NCBI GenBank assembly: GCA_021323335.1
Contig: JAJTCN010000004.1
Location: forward strand, 1 to 64,000
Length of the DNA stretch: 64,000 nt
Reading direction: 5' to 3'
Source: Ramlibacter sp.
GTDB lineage: Bacteria > Pseudomonadota > Gammaproteobacteria > Burkholderiales > Burkholderiaceae_C
Shown: positions 39,410-48,293 of the stretch, piece by piece
Position numbering within the stretch: the first letter of the stretch is position 1
How the letters are laid out: each line of letters starts with the position of its first letter
Program-made: the position numbers and the translations under genes
The notes under the pieces: generated by a model
What the model was told of the DNA's origin: nothing
Seen by the model: the letters and a program-made list of their open reading frames with translations, nothing else
The model's database searches: none

Positions 39410-39769
39410 ATGAACTTCTCTTTCAAGAAAACGACCTGCCGCGCGCTGGTCGTCTCGGTTCTCGCGTTGTCCTTCCAGTCGGCGAACGCCGGCCTGATCG
39501 GCGCCGAGCAGGCCGCGGGCGCCGCCATGAGCGCGGAGCGCGCCCTGGTGCTGGGCTCGCTGGACCGGGCGGAAGTGGTCGCGCAACTGCAGCTGGCAGG
39601 GGTCGACCCGATGGCCGCGCGCGAGCGCGTCAAGACGATGTCGGAAGCGGAAGTGCAGACCCTGGCGCAGGACATCCAGGCCGCTCCCGCCGGTGCCGCG
39701 AGCGGCTGGGCCATCGTCGCGGTCATCCTGATCGCGGCGCTGATCTGGTACTACGCGATCCGCAAATAA
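39410..39769 (+). CDS. PA2779-family protein
   Basis: Signal peptide; AERALVLGSLDRAEVVAQLQLAGVDPMAARERVKTMSEAEVQTLAQDI; C-terminal TM. Confidence 0.8.
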   Translation: MNFSFKKTTCRALVVSVLALSFQSANAGLIGAEQAAGAAMSAERALVLGSLDRAEVVAQLQLAGVDPMAARERVKTMSEAEVQTLAQDIQAAPAGAASGWAIVAVILIAALIWYYAIRK

Positions 39770-39775
39770 GGCCGG

Positions 39776-40756
39776 ATGCAGGCACGTCAGGCAAGCGTCC
39801 TGCACTGGGCACGGCGACTCACCCTGTGGGCCGCCGTGCTCCTGCTCGTTCCGGGCTGCACCACGCTGATCCCGCAGACGGTCGACCTGCGCACCCAGTG
39901 GCCGGCGGAAGTCGCCCGGCAGGTGGAACTGACCCAGGTTCCCTTCTATCCCCAGGATGAATACCAGTGCGGCCCCGCCGCATTGGCGACGGCCATGAAC
40001 ACCAGTGGGGCGCGCGTGACGCCCGAGTCGCTGGTCCCCGAGGTGTGGCTGCCCTCCAGGAAAGGCAGCCTCCAGCTCGAGATGCTGGCGACGCCGCGCC
40101 GCCACGGCCTGGTGAGCTATCGTCTGGCGCCGAAGTACGCCGACATGCTGCGCGAAATCGCGGCGGGCCATCCGGTGCTGGTGCTGCAGGACGTCGGCAT
40201 GCTCCTGCCCCAGTGGCACTACGCCGTGGTCAACGGCTTCGATTACGAGTCCGGCACGCTGTTCCTGCGCTCCGGCCTGGAGCGGCGGCAGGAGATGCCC
40301 TTCAGCTTCTTCGAGCGCACCTGGCGGCCGGGCGGCTACTGGGCGATGGTGGTGACGCCGCCGGACCGCATCCCGGTCACGGCGACCGAGGAACGCTGGC
40401 TCGAGGCGCTGCTCGGCCTGGCGCGCGGCGGCAATGCGGAGGCGACGGTGCGCGGCTACCGGGCCGCCCTCGCGCGCTGGCCGGACAGCCTGCCCGCCGC
40501 GGTGGGACTGGCGAACCACCTGCACGCCAGGGGTTCGCTGGCCGACGCCGCCAGCGTGCTGCGGACCGCGCTGCAGAAGAATCCGCAGTCGGTGATCCTG
40601 ATGAACAATCTGGCGCAGACGCTGTCCGACCAGGGCCGGCACCGCGAGGCGCTGGCGCTGATCGAGCGCCTGGACGACGGCCAGAGCCCCTTCGCCTCCG
40701 AGATCCGCGCCACGCGGCAGCTGATCGAGGAGCGGCTGCGCAGCAATCCCGGTTGA
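39776..40756 (+). CDS. PA2778-family cysteine peptidase (C39-like + TPR)
   Basis: VPFYPQDEYQCGPAALATAMN catalytic Cys, QWHYAVVNGFDYE His region, C-terminal TPR-like repeats. Confidence 0.88.
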   Translation: MQARQASVLHWARRLTLWAAVLLLVPGCTTLIPQTVDLRTQWPAEVARQVELTQVPFYPQDEYQCGPAALATAMNTSGARVTPESLVPEVWLPSRKGSLQLEMLATPRRHGLVSYRLAPKYADMLREIAAGHPVLVLQDVGMLLPQWHYAVVNGFDYESGTLFLRSGLERRQEMPFSFFERTWRPGGYWAMVVTPPDRIPVTATEERWLEALLGLARGGNAEATVRGYRAALARWPDSLPAAVGLANHLHARGSLADAASVLRTALQKNPQSVILMNNLAQTLSDQGRHREALALIERLDDGQSPFASEIRATRQLIEERLRSNPG

Positions 40757-40759
40757 GCG

Positions 40760-41809
40760 TTACCCCAGCGCGCGCGCGACGCGGCTGACGAAGCCCGGCG
40801 AGCGCGCCGGGTCCAGCCAGCGCACCACCACCACGGCCTGCTGCGCGGGGTCCATCCACACATAGTGGCCGCCCGCGCCGACCATGAACCAGCTGTCGTG
40901 CGGGGCATCGGCGAACATCGCGCCGCCCCGGTTCAGCCACACCAGCCAGCCGTAGAACGGCGCGATCGCGCAGGGCTGCTGCATGCGCGCGACCCAGTCG
41001 CGCGGCACGATCTGGCGGCCGCCATGGGCCCCTCCATCCAGCAGCAACTGGCCGACCCGGGCCTGGTCGCGCGCGCTGATGCTGACGCCGGCGCCCCAGT
41101 GCGTGCCACCCGGCACGGATTGCATGCGCTGCCCGCCGATGTCCACCCAGGCATCGTCGTAGCCGACCCAGCGGAAATCCGCGCCGCCGCCGAGCGGCGC
41201 CAGCACTTCCTCGCGGAACACCTCCGGCAGCGGCCGGCCGAACAGGTGCAGCAGCGCCAGCGACAACTGGTTGATGCGCACGTCGTTGTATTCCCAGTAC
41301 GTGCCCGGCGGCTGCAGCACGCGCGCCTCGCCCTTGCGGCCCTGCGGCGGCTTGGGATCGTGCGAGACGCGGCGGTTGTGCTCCACCTGGTCGGGCATCC
41401 CCAGGCAGGTGCCCTGCCACTCGCTGGTCTGCTCCAGCATGTGGGCCCAAGTGATCTCGCGGTTGTGCGCGTCGTCGAAGCCGATGCCGGGCAGCACCTC
41501 GTGGATGCGCTGCTGCGGCTGCAGCAGCCCGCGCCCCTGCGCGATGCCGGCCAGCAGGGCCAGGAAGGTCTTGGCCACGCTGTACGTCAAGTCCGCGCGG
41601 TCCGGCTCGCCCCAGGTCGCCACCTCCTCGCCGCGCACGCGGATGACGCCGGACACGCCCCCGCGCGCGTGCACCGGCCCGCGCAGCCGGTTGAAGGGCG
41701 GCGGGTCTTCGTGATGGACGCCCCAGCGCGCGGGGTCCGCCTGCGGGTCGCGGGGCCAGCCGACCTCGTGGGCCTGGGCATAGGCAATGGCTTCGGTGAA
41801 ATCAGTCAT
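40760..41809 (-). CDS. Serine hydrolase (beta-lactamase class C-like)
   Basis: TYSVAKTFLALLAGIA (SxxK), YNDV (YxN), HxG-like region near the C-terminus. Confidence 0.9.
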   Translation of the reverse strand: MTDFTEAIAYAQAHEVGWPRDPQADPARWGVHHEDPPPFNRLRGPVHARGGVSGVIRVRGEEVATWGEPDRADLTYSVAKTFLALLAGIAQGRGLLQPQQRIHEVLPGIGFDDAHNREITWAHMLEQTSEWQGTCLGMPDQVEHNRRVSHDPKPPQGRKGEARVLQPPGTYWEYNDVRINQLSLALLHLFGRPLPEVFREEVLAPLGGGADFRWVGYDDAWVDIGGQRMQSVPGGTHWGAGVSISARDQARVGQLLLDGGAHGGRQIVPRDWVARMQQPCAIAPFYGWLVWLNRGGAMFADAPHDSWFMVGAGGHYVWMDPAQQAVVVVRWLDPARSPGFVSRVARALG

Positions 41810-41838
41810 GGCCGGCAGCATAAGGTACGCTGTCCGGC

Positions 41839-42708
41839 ATGGAGTTGAATTCCGTCTACAACGAGGGGCCGGCCGCTCCCTCCGCCACCGTGGTCCTGCT
41901 GCGCGACGCGCCGGACGACCTGGAAGTCTTCCTGGTACGGCGGCATGGACAGTCCGAGGTGCTTGGCGGCGCCTACGTCTTTCCGGGCGGGAAGGTCGAT
42001 GCCGAGGACGCGGAATGGGCCGAGCGCCTCGACACCTCGCCGCAGGAACTGCATGCGCGCCTGGGCGAGCCGGAGTTGTCGCCGCAGCAGGCGGCTGGCC
42101 TCTACGTCACGGCGATCCGCGAGCTGTTCGAAGAGACCGGCGTGCTGCTCGCCGACGTCACACCGCAGCAGGCCGCCGCCACCTGGGCGGCGCTGCGCGA
42201 CGGCCCCGGTTTCGACGAACTGCTGGCGCCGACCGGCCTGCGGCTGCTGGCCGGCGCGCTGCATCCGTGGTCCCGCTGGATCACGCCGGTCCTCAGCAGC
42301 GTGACGCGCAAGCGGTTCGACACCCGGTTCTTCGTCGCCACCGTGCCCGCCGTGCAGGTGCCCGGGCACGACTCCCACGAGGCCACGGCCAGCGGCTGGC
42401 TGCCGGCGCGCGATGCGCTGCGCCGCTACTGGGACGGCGAGATCGAACTGGCGCCGCCGCAGATCATGAGCCTCACGCACCTGGCCCGGCACCGCAGCAC
42501 CGCCAGCGTGCTGCAGGCGGCGCGCTCGGGGCCGCCTCCGTGCATCCGCCCCGAACCGCGCGACGTCGACGGCGCGCGCGTGCTGTGCTACCCGGGCGAT
42601 CCCTGGCACTCGCAGCGGGACCAGGCGCTGCCCGGGCCCACGCGGCTGACCTGGCGCAACCGGCGCTTCGAGCCGGACGCCGGCCTGGCCATCCTGCTGG
42701 GCGACTGA
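41839..42708 (+). CDS. NUDIX hydrolase
   Basis: GGAYVFPGGKVDAED..AIRELFEETGVLLA. Confidence 0.9.
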   Translation: MELNSVYNEGPAAPSATVVLLRDAPDDLEVFLVRRHGQSEVLGGAYVFPGGKVDAEDAEWAERLDTSPQELHARLGEPELSPQQAAGLYVTAIRELFEETGVLLADVTPQQAAATWAALRDGPGFDELLAPTGLRLLAGALHPWSRWITPVLSSVTRKRFDTRFFVATVPAVQVPGHDSHEATASGWLPARDALRRYWDGEIELAPPQIMSLTHLARHRSTASVLQAARSGPPPCIRPEPRDVDGARVLCYPGDPWHSQRDQALPGPTRLTWRNRRFEPDAGLAILLGD

Positions 42709-43076
42709 TCCTCGCGGAATGGCCGCCCTGCGCCGCTCCCACAGGCCGCGCTGACGCGAGCCTACAGGCGCTCGCGGGCAGCGCCTGCGCTGCCCCACCG
42801 CCCCCCGCATTCCAATCACACAAAGCCAGCCGGACTCCGCGCTACAAAGACAGGTATCGGACTCTTCGCTTCCGCAGGCGAACAGCGAGAACATTGCCCA
42901 GTGGGCCGGCCGGCTTTTCCCCGCGGAGCCCGATGCGCGGGCTTCCGCCGCACCGGCAACGGCGAGATGGCGGCTCCCACGCGGCGCTGCGCGGTTCACC
43001 TACAGGACCCCTCCCCACGGCGGACCTACCCTAGAGGCAAGTCAAGACATCACAACAAACGCCAGGGAGAACCCCG

Positions 43077-43217
43077 ATGAGTCCGCTGATGATGCGCTTC
43101 TTCACATTGGTCGGCATCGCCCTGATGGCCGCCAGCATGCAGGCCAGGGTTCGCGCAGACACCCTCACCACGCCGGATACCGTGCAAGTGCGGTCCGCCG
43201 ACTCGCGCTCCACCTGA
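43077..43217 (+). CDS. Small secreted-like peptide (46 aa)
   Basis: MSPLMMRFFTLVGIALMAASMQARVRADTLTTPDTVQVRSADSRST; RBS CAGGGAGA; upstream of the DUF4864-like gene. Confidence 0.5.
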   Translation: MSPLMMRFFTLVGIALMAASMQARVRADTLTTPDTVQVRSADSRST

Positions 43218-43225
43218 GGAATCCC

Positions 43226-43735
43226 GTGCCGCACCCGCCCTTTCCCCAGCCATTCATCCGGTCCCCGCACCAGCGCGGCCACCGTCGCAGCAAGGCCGCG
43301 ACCGCGTGGTCCCTGCTCTTCACCGCTGTGCTCCTCGGAGGTGTGTTCGCATCGGACCTGCCGCAGGCCGCCGCGCCGAAGAGCGTGTCACCGCAAGTCG
43401 TGCAGGAGGTGGTGCAGCAGCAGCTCAAGGCCCTGGCCGTCGAGGACGCCGCCAGCGCCTTCGCGCTCGCCGACCCCGGCATGCGCACGCAGTTCGGCAA
43501 CGCGGAGGCCTTCCTCGACACCGTGCGGGAGAAATACCCGATGCTGCTGCGGCCGGCCAGCGTGCTGTACCTCAAGCCCGAGACCGACGGCACCATCGCG
43601 ATGCAGAAGGTGCGCGTCACCGACGACAACGGCGCCGCCTGGTCGCTCACCTACCTGCTGAACCGGCAGCAGGACAACCAGTGGCGCATCAGCGGCTGCG
43701 TGGTCACGGCCGAAGGCCAGCGCATCCTGGCCTGA
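43226..43735 (+). CDS. DUF4864-like protein
   Basis: VVQQQLKALAVEDAASAFALADPGMRTQFGNAEAFLDTVREKYPMLLRPASV. Confidence 0.75.
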   Translation: MPHPPFPQPFIRSPHQRGHRRSKAATAWSLLFTAVLLGGVFASDLPQAAAPKSVSPQVVQEVVQQQLKALAVEDAASAFALADPGMRTQFGNAEAFLDTVREKYPMLLRPASVLYLKPETDGTIAMQKVRVTDDNGAAWSLTYLLNRQQDNQWRISGCVVTAEGQRILA

Positions 43736-43750
43736 CCGATCCTCCAATGA

Positions 43751-43778
43751 AAAAAGCGCGGCATCGGCCGCGCTTTTT
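43751..43778. terminator. Bidirectional stem-loop terminator
   Basis: AAAAAGCGCGGC-ATC-GGCCGCGCTTTTT between convergent genes. Confidence 0.88.
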
Positions 43779-43793
43779 CATGGTCGGCGCGAT

Positions 43794-44165
43794 TCAGTTG
43801 CGGTCGGCCTTGGCGGTACGCATCGTGGCGCTGGAGCCGGAGCTGGAACCCGAGCTGGAGGTGTCCGCGGCCATGGAGCCGGAGGAGCCGCTGGTGCTCG
43901 GCGTGCTCGAGGCGGTGGAGCCCGAGCTCATCGTGCCGGAAGAGCCGGCGGTGGACGCCGCGCCGCTGCCGGTGGTCGAGCCTTGCGCAGCCGACCCGGT
44001 GGCGCTGCCGCCCGGCGTGCCGGTCGTGCCCATCGGCGTGTTCTGCGTGCTGGTCTGGCCCTTGCCCACCGCGGGGTTGCTGGCCGGCGTCGGGGGCGTG
44101 CCCTGCGCGAACGCCAGGCTGAAGGTGGCCGCGGTGACGGCGGCGATGACGATCTTGAGCGACAT
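43794..44165 (-). CDS. Secreted Ser/Gly/Thr-rich low-complexity protein
   Basis: MSLKIVIAAVTAATFSLAFAQG signal peptide followed by GSSGTMSSGSTASSTPSTSGSSGS repeats. Confidence 0.7.
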   Translation of the reverse strand: MSLKIVIAAVTAATFSLAFAQGTPPTPASNPAVGKGQTSTQNTPMGTTGTPGGSATGSAAQGSTTGSGAASTAGSSGTMSSGSTASSTPSTSGSSGSMAADTSSSGSSSGSSATMRTAKADRN

Positions 44166-44308
44166 GGTTGGAACTCCTTGGTCTGCTTGATTTGGATCTA
44201 CCCGGCAAAATCTGCCGGAAAACCAAGGGTAGGCTTCCTCCGCTGAGGCGTCGTCGGCTCCGGACGCCGCACGATGTCGGAGATCCCTTGCGTCCCGCGC
44301 AGGGGCGG

Positions 44309-44956
44309 TCAGTTGGCCGCGAGCTCGTGGAACACCTTGCGCAGCGGGCTCGCTTCGGGCAGCACGTACACGACGCTCGGCGACCTGCCCAGCACCTGTT
44401 CGACCACCTGCAGGTAGAAGGCGACCGGCACCACCACGCAGCCCCAGGACACGCGCTTGTCGTGCGCGAGGTCGGTGCCCAGACGGTCGGCGCGCGCCTT
44501 GAACGCGAAGCCCGGGCGCAGGCGATGGATCGCGAAGGCGCTCTCGTAGTCCACCCACACCACATGCTCGCCCTTGTCGTTGAGGCCGGGAGCGGCCTCG
44601 AAGCGGCCGGCGGGCGTGGTGCGTTCCTCGGGGGGGACATGGCCCGTCTGCGCGCGCTCGCCGACACCGGGCACCGTGTGGTCGCCCGGTGCGCTGCCAA
44701 GCAGCACCGGGGACTCGCCCGCCAGCTGGCCGGCGGCGTCGAAGACATAGATGCGGGCGGCCTGCTTGTCGACCACCGCGAAGGGCCGGCCACCGGCATC
44801 GCCGCTGTCACGCACCCACTCGAGCACGCTGCCGGCCGCCCGCGTGACGGCGGGCATCTTCCAGGTATCGGGTGCCGCAAGCGCCGCCAGCGGCGTCGCG
44901 GCCATCCAGGCGGTACATACGGCTGCATTGCGCAGCCACCGGCCGAAATCCAGCAT
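44309..44956 (-). CDS. L,D-transpeptidase family protein
   Basis: IHRLRPGFAFKARADRLGTDLAHDKRVSWGCVVVPVAFY YkuD His/Cys motif. Confidence 0.85.
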   Translation of the reverse strand: MLDFGRWLRNAAVCTAWMAATPLAALAAPDTWKMPAVTRAAGSVLEWVRDSGDAGGRPFAVVDKQAARIYVFDAAGQLAGESPVLLGSAPGDHTVPGVGERAQTGHVPPEERTTPAGRFEAAPGLNDKGEHVVWVDYESAFAIHRLRPGFAFKARADRLGTDLAHDKRVSWGCVVVPVAFYLQVVEQVLGRSPSVVYVLPEASPLRKVFHELAAN

Positions 44957-45054
44957 CGGAGCCCCCTCTGATGCCGAGCCATCTTGGCTCGACAGGAGGC
45001 CATGCTAGCAAGCGCGACAGTGCGCGCGCAAGGCTTGTAAAGGTAACAGCCGCG

Positions 45055-45930
45055 CTACCGCGCGTTCAACGAGACCTTCTGCACGGCGTCGGGGCGGGCG
45101 GGGCCGTTCACGGCTTGCAGTGCGCCCTTCTTCCAGGCGGCCACCTGGGCGGCATCCCTCACGTCGAAGGAGCCGAACACCTGCTGCGGCGTCTTGACGT
45201 CCGGCAGCACGTAGACGATGGCGCCGTGCTTCTGCACCGTGGGGCTCAGCGCTTCTTCGTAGAAGGTGACGGGCAGGTTGATGCAGCCGAAGGAAATGCG
45301 GTTGTCCTCGACCACCCGGGACGCGAGCCGTTCCAGGCGACGCTCCGCCGCCACCGTCGGACGGATCCGGTGCATCGACACCGCGGCGTCGTAGTCGACC
45401 CACACGATGTCCTCGTTGTTGGTGTTGCGCCCGGGCTCGGCGACGAAGCGGCCGGCCGGCGTGGTCTTTTCCTCCGGCAGCACCTGGCTGAGGGGCTTGT
45501 CGCCGATGCCGGGGAAGGAATCGTCGCCGAGCGCCGCACCCAGCAGGGCCGGCGCGCTTTCCTTGAGCTTGCCGTCAGGGGCGAACACGTAGACGCGGGC
45601 GTCCTTCTTGTCCACCACCACGAAGGCGCGCTTGCCGTGGTTGCTGGTGAAGACGGCCCAGTCCGCCACATGGCGGGCATCGGCCGATGGCCGCTCGCCG
45701 GCGAAGTCGGCGAAGCGCAGGGTGGGCGCGACCGGCGCGTCGACCCGTGCCTTGGGTGCCGTGGCTGCCGGCGCGCTGGCGACCGGCGCCTGCTGCGGCG
45801 CCTTGGCCGCCTGGTGCATGCGCAGCGGGACGATGAGGACGAGCAGCACGGCCCCGACCAGCAATCCCTTCTTCAGGAAATCGGTGAACTCGGAGTCGTT
45901 CCGCTCCCGGTCGGCGCGAGGCTCTTTCAT
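45055..45930 (-). CDS. L,D-transpeptidase family protein (paralog)
   Basis: MHRIRPTVAAERRLERLASRVVEDNRISFGCINLPVTFYEE; N-terminal TM anchor. Confidence 0.88.
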   Translation of the reverse strand: MKEPRADRERNDSEFTDFLKKGLLVGAVLLVLIVPLRMHQAAKAPQQAPVASAPAATAPKARVDAPVAPTLRFADFAGERPSADARHVADWAVFTSNHGKRAFVVVDKKDARVYVFAPDGKLKESAPALLGAALGDDSFPGIGDKPLSQVLPEEKTTPAGRFVAEPGRNTNNEDIVWVDYDAAVSMHRIRPTVAAERRLERLASRVVEDNRISFGCINLPVTFYEEALSPTVQKHGAIVYVLPDVKTPQQVFGSFDVRDAAQVAAWKKGALQAVNGPARPDAVQKVSLNAR

Positions 45931-45947
45931 GCCGCTGCGTCAGGGGC

Positions 45948-46106
45948 TCACTCGACGGACGATGCGCGGGCGACTTGCTGCCACTGCTCGATCTGCAGCG
46001 ACGGGTCGGCGCATTCGCAGCCGAGGGCGTAGTCGAAATCGTCGGACGGGGCGAGGTCCATCATCACCGGCGTGGCGGCGGACTGCGCGGGCTGCATTTC
46101 GGTCAT
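45948..46106 (-). CDS. Small acidic protein (52 aa) preceding an L,D-transpeptidase
   Basis: MTEMQPAQSAATPVMMDLAPSDDFDYALGCECADPSLQIEQWQQVARASSVE; 17 nt upstream of the start at 45930. Confidence 0.5.
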   Translation of the reverse strand: MTEMQPAQSAATPVMMDLAPSDDFDYALGCECADPSLQIEQWQQVARASSVE

Positions 46107-46217
46107 GTGGATCTCCCTCTGATGAAGACCCATTGTTGGCCGCGGCCGCGCTGCCGTTTATCCGCAGAGCGCGCATTGCCGCGTAGGCCGCAGCCTACGC
46201 ATGAGTTCGGATGAGCT

Positions 46218-47135
46218 TCAGGCCGGCAGCGCGGACTTGCCGCGCATCTTGCGGAAGGCTGCGTAGACGGCCACGAGCAGGGCGCCCGCGACGATGCCCA
46301 CGACCGCATCGATCAGCATTCCTGCCGGCACACCCCAGGAGCCGGCGCGCTCGACCAGCCCTGCCGCGAAATGGTGGATCGGCGGCAGGCCGTGCTCCAG
46401 GATGCTGCCGCCGACGAGGAACATCGCCGCGGTGCCGGCGACGGACAGGAATTTCATCAGCCAGGGGGCCGTCCGCAGGATGCCCCGGCCGATGGCTTGC
46501 GCCGCACTCCCCGCCCGGCGGGTGAGGTGCAGGCCCAGGTCGTCCAGTTTCACGATGCCGGCCACCAGGCCGTACACCCCCACCGTCATGATCAGCGCGA
46601 TGCCCACGAGAACGGCCAGGCGGGTGACGAAGTCCTGGCCGGTCAAGGTGCCGAGCGAGATGACGATGATCTCGGCGGAGAGGATGAAGTCGGTGCGGAT
46701 GGCGCCCTTGATCTTCTCCTTCTCGAAGGCGACCATGTCCACCTTCTCGTCGGCGGCGGCCTTGAGCAGCTCGCGGTGGTGGGCTTCGTCCTCGTGACGG
46801 GAATGCAGCAGCTTGTGCGCCAGCTTCTCGGCCCCCTCGAAGCAGAGGAAGGCGCCGCCGATCATCAGCAGGGGCGTGACCGCCCACGGCGCGACGGCGC
46901 TGATCGCCAGTGCGGCCGGCACCAGGATCGCCTTGTTGATCATGGAACCCTTGGCCACCTTCCAGACGACCGGCAGCTCGCGGTCGGCCAGCACGCCGCT
47001 GACCTGCTGGGCATTCAGCGCGAGGTCGTCGCCGAGGACGCCGGCGGTCTTCTTGGCAGCGACCTTGGTGAGGATGGAAACGTCGTCGAGCAGCGACGCG
47101 ATGTCGTCGAGGAGGGCGAGAAGGCTGGTGGCCAT
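46218..47135 (-). CDS. DUF808 family membrane protein
   Basis: SLLALLDDIASLLDDVSILTKVAAKKTAGVLGDDLALNAQQVSGV. Confidence 0.93.
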   Translation of the reverse strand: MATSLLALLDDIASLLDDVSILTKVAAKKTAGVLGDDLALNAQQVSGVLADRELPVVWKVAKGSMINKAILVPAALAISAVAPWAVTPLLMIGGAFLCFEGAEKLAHKLLHSRHEDEAHHRELLKAAADEKVDMVAFEKEKIKGAIRTDFILSAEIIVISLGTLTGQDFVTRLAVLVGIALIMTVGVYGLVAGIVKLDDLGLHLTRRAGSAAQAIGRGILRTAPWLMKFLSVAGTAAMFLVGGSILEHGLPPIHHFAAGLVERAGSWGVPAGMLIDAVVGIVAGALLVAVYAAFRKMRGKSALPA

Positions 47136-47207
47136 GGCGGTTCGTTGTCCTTGTTCGGCTCATTATCATCAGCCGAGGACGAAAAGGGGGCCGCCGCCCC
47201 CGCCGGC

Positions 47208-47396
47208 TCAATAGTTGCCGGTGCGGTACGGACTGCGCGGCACGTACTTGTGCTCGCCGTCCGGAATCGGCTCGGCCTGGGGGTCGGGCTTGTGCTGGAC
47301 CGCGTTGGTCCCTTCCTGCCCGCTCGGCGGGCGCCGCCGGGCGCGCGGTGTTTCGGTCTCCGGCTTCGGCTTGCTGGAACGTCGGAACAGGTTCAT
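47208..47396 (-). CDS. Small hypothetical protein
   Basis: MNLFRRSSKPKPETETPRARRRPPSGQEGTNAVQHKPDPQAEPIPDGEHKYVPRSPYRTGNY. Confidence 0.5.
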   Translation of the reverse strand: MNLFRRSSKPKPETETPRARRRPPSGQEGTNAVQHKPDPQAEPIPDGEHKYVPRSPYRTGNY

Positions 47397-47510
47397 GCAA
47401 GCACATTAGGTGGGGCCCCGCGGCGCGCCTGTAGGACGCCAACCCTGCCCGCGTCCGCCGCATGCCGACTCCGCGGGTTGTCGCTGCCAACAATGGCATA
47501 GTCGCGGGCG

Positions 47511-48293
47511 ATGCCCCGCCTGCTCCTCGTCTTCCTTGTCTGCTGGGCCGCCACGGGCGCGCCGGCCGCGCCGCCGTCCTTCCAGGACTCCATGGCGCAG
47601 CGCACGCTCGCCTGCACCAGCTGCCACGGCAAGGAAGGCCGCGCCGGGCCGGACGGCTACTACCCCCGCATCGCGGGCAAGCCGGCCGGTTACCTGTACA
47701 ACCAGCTGCTGAATTTCCGCGACGGGCGCCGGCACTACGGACTGATGGCGGGCCTGGTGGACACGCTGTCCGACGACTACCTGTACGAGATCGCGCTGCA
47801 TTTCGCCAGCCTGGACGCGCCCTACCCCGCGCCGCAGCCCGCGGCGGCGCCGCCGGAAGTGCTGCAGCGAGGCCGCGATCTCGCCATGCGCGGCGACGCG
47901 GAGCGCCGGCTCCCCGCGTGCGCGAGCTGCCACGGCCAGGCGCTCACCGGTGTCCAGCCGATCACGCCCGGCCTGCTCGGGCTGCCGCGCGACTACCTGA
48001 ACGCGCAGCTCGGCGCCTGGCGCACGGGCCAGCGCCGCGCCGTCGCGCCCGACTGCATGGCGGAGATCGCGCGGCGGCTGTCCCCCGACGACCTGTCCGC
48101 GGTGACCGCCTGGCTGGCGTCGCAAGCGCTGCCCCGCAACACCCGGCCGGCAGCCGCCGTGCTGCCCGCCACCGCGCAGCCGGCGACTACCCGCCGCAAG
48201 GGCCGCAAGGCCGCGCCCGTGGCGGCGGCGCCGGAGCCGCCGCCGATGCGCTGCGGATCGGCGCCGCTTCCGGTGGCCGGGACCGCGCGATGA
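47511..48293 (+). CDS. Cytochrome c (c4-like, two CxxCH)
   Basis: CTSCHGKEGRAGPDGYYPRIAGKPAGYLYNQLLNFRDGRR; CASCHGQALTGVQPITPGL. Confidence 0.92.
   Translation: MPRLLLVFLVCWAATGAPAAPPSFQDSMAQRTLACTSCHGKEGRAGPDGYYPRIAGKPAGYLYNQLLNFRDGRRHYGLMAGLVDTLSDDYLYEIALHFASLDAPYPAPQPAAAPPEVLQRGRDLAMRGDAERRLPACASCHGQALTGVQPITPGLLGLPRDYLNAQLGAWRTGQRRAVAPDCMAEIARRLSPDDLSAVTAWLASQALPRNTRPAAAVLPATAQPATTRRKGRKAAPVAAAPEPPPMRCGSAPLPVAGTAR

Noticed and set aside
42709-43076. Approximately 370-bp intergenic region examined for RNA genes
   Set aside because: GC-rich with small imperfect palindromes only; no tRNA, known ncRNA motif or convincing terminator identified by eye.
44202-44218. CCGGCA-AAATC-TGCCGG hairpin considered as terminator or riboswitch element
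   Set aside because: Short stem, no adjacent U-run in either direction, and no recognisable riboswitch architecture.
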